From Verrucomicrobiota bacterium (GTDB lineage Bacteria > Verrucomicrobiota > Verrucomicrobiia > Chthoniobacterales > UBA10450), in assembly GCA_003219095.1 (NCBI GenBank), contig QHPM01000042.1, positions 1-5,701 of the forward strand: a DNA stretch of 5,701 nucleotides, written 5' to 3'. The stretch's first letter is position 1. Every line of letters begins with the position of its first letter. The notes beneath the pieces are model-generated. The model was not told the DNA's origin. It saw only the letters and a program-made list of their open reading frames with translations, and ran no database searches. Both the position numbers and the translations under genes were made by a program. This document shows, piece after piece, positions 5,447 to 5,701 of this stretch.

Positions 5447-5701
5447 GAGCGCGACTGCTTTACTCGGAGAAATGTGGCATCGGCATTCTGTCAATGGGCA
5501 TTGAATTGAGGCCGGTGCGATGTCCAGAATAAGGCCTATTGCAAAACGTCAGAACCGATTTCGTGTTCGATAACGCCGAGACTTTAAAACCCGGAGCAAC
5601 CCGCAGTGGGCGCCAAGTGCAAGATCCCGGATGTTGAAGATAGTCTTTCAAACCTGACGCTGGTCGAAGAAATCCCCTGGCGACGACTCGATCAGAGTCC
5701 T
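5422..5701. other. 280 bp with no convincing gene
   Basis: Short frames here lack recognisable domains and mostly overlap one another. Two weak candidates touch the right edge. On the plus strand, a GTG at 5606, with CGGAG at 5592-5596, opens a frame to the edge containing VEEIPWRRLDQSP. On the minus strand, a frame entering at 5701 ends at a TGA at 5650-5648 after IESSPGDFFDQRQV and could be the tail of an upstream gene. Only one, if either, is real. A TTGACA on the minus strand (5494-5489) resembles a -35 box for the glycosyltransferase, but no good -10 lies 16-18 nt away. Confidence 0.4.

Noticed and set aside
5276..5494. 72-codon minus-strand frame overlapping the glycosyltransferase 5' end
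   Set aside because: I tested whether it was the true N-terminus via a frameshift. The glycosyltransferase frame already has a family-like N-terminus (GGGV...LGLKRL), so this is a shadow.
5460..5651. 63-codon minus-strand frame starting at TTG 5651
   Set aside because: No ribosome site, no domain, odd composition; probably chance in noncoding DNA.

Overview
The window is a fragment of a bacterial chromosome of moderate GC, with mixed ATG, GTG and TTG starts and few strong Shine-Dalgarno sites. The best taxonomic guess is Verrucomicrobiota, of the soil Chthoniobacterales type, or a relative in the PVC group. This rests on three genes together: a DUF5069 protein (a family I know mainly from Verrucomicrobia and Planctomycetes), a GT39-type membrane glycosyltransferase with the features usual there, and a Pup ligase/depupylase-family enzyme outside an obvious actinobacterial setting. 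This is inference from remembered families; no search was run. No tRNA, rRNA, CRISPR array, insertion sequence or phage gene was seen.

Layout. (1) Positions 1-1195, minus strand: a Dop/PafA-family enzyme of the prokaryotic ubiquitin-like modification pathway, cut off at the left edge (398 codons present). (2) Starting almost back to back on the plus strand, 1247-3204: a polytopic GT39-like glycosyltransferase split by a frameshift at about 2140-2182. (3) 3253-3690, plus: an intact DUF5069 protein. (4) From the right, a minus-strand run that may be one transcript: a CgeB/GT1-like cytoplasmic glycosyltransferase (5421-4264), pterin-4a-carbinolamine dehydratase (4200-3916) and a very small single-span membrane protein (3911-3771). 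This run converges on the DUF5069 gene, with 80 bp between the stops. (5) 5422-5701 holds no convincing gene.

Functional picture. The Dop/PafA enzyme is the most notable gene. It implies a Pup- or UBact-like protein-tagging system whose other parts (tag, ligase/depupylase partner, proteasome subunits, ATPase) would lie off the left edge if they are clustered. The two glycosyltransferases lie on opposite strands and belong to different fold classes, one membrane GT-C and one soluble GT-B; nothing links them to a single glycan. The pterin dehydratase carries a complete active-site signature. The rest looks like ordinary housekeeping or accessory chromosome.
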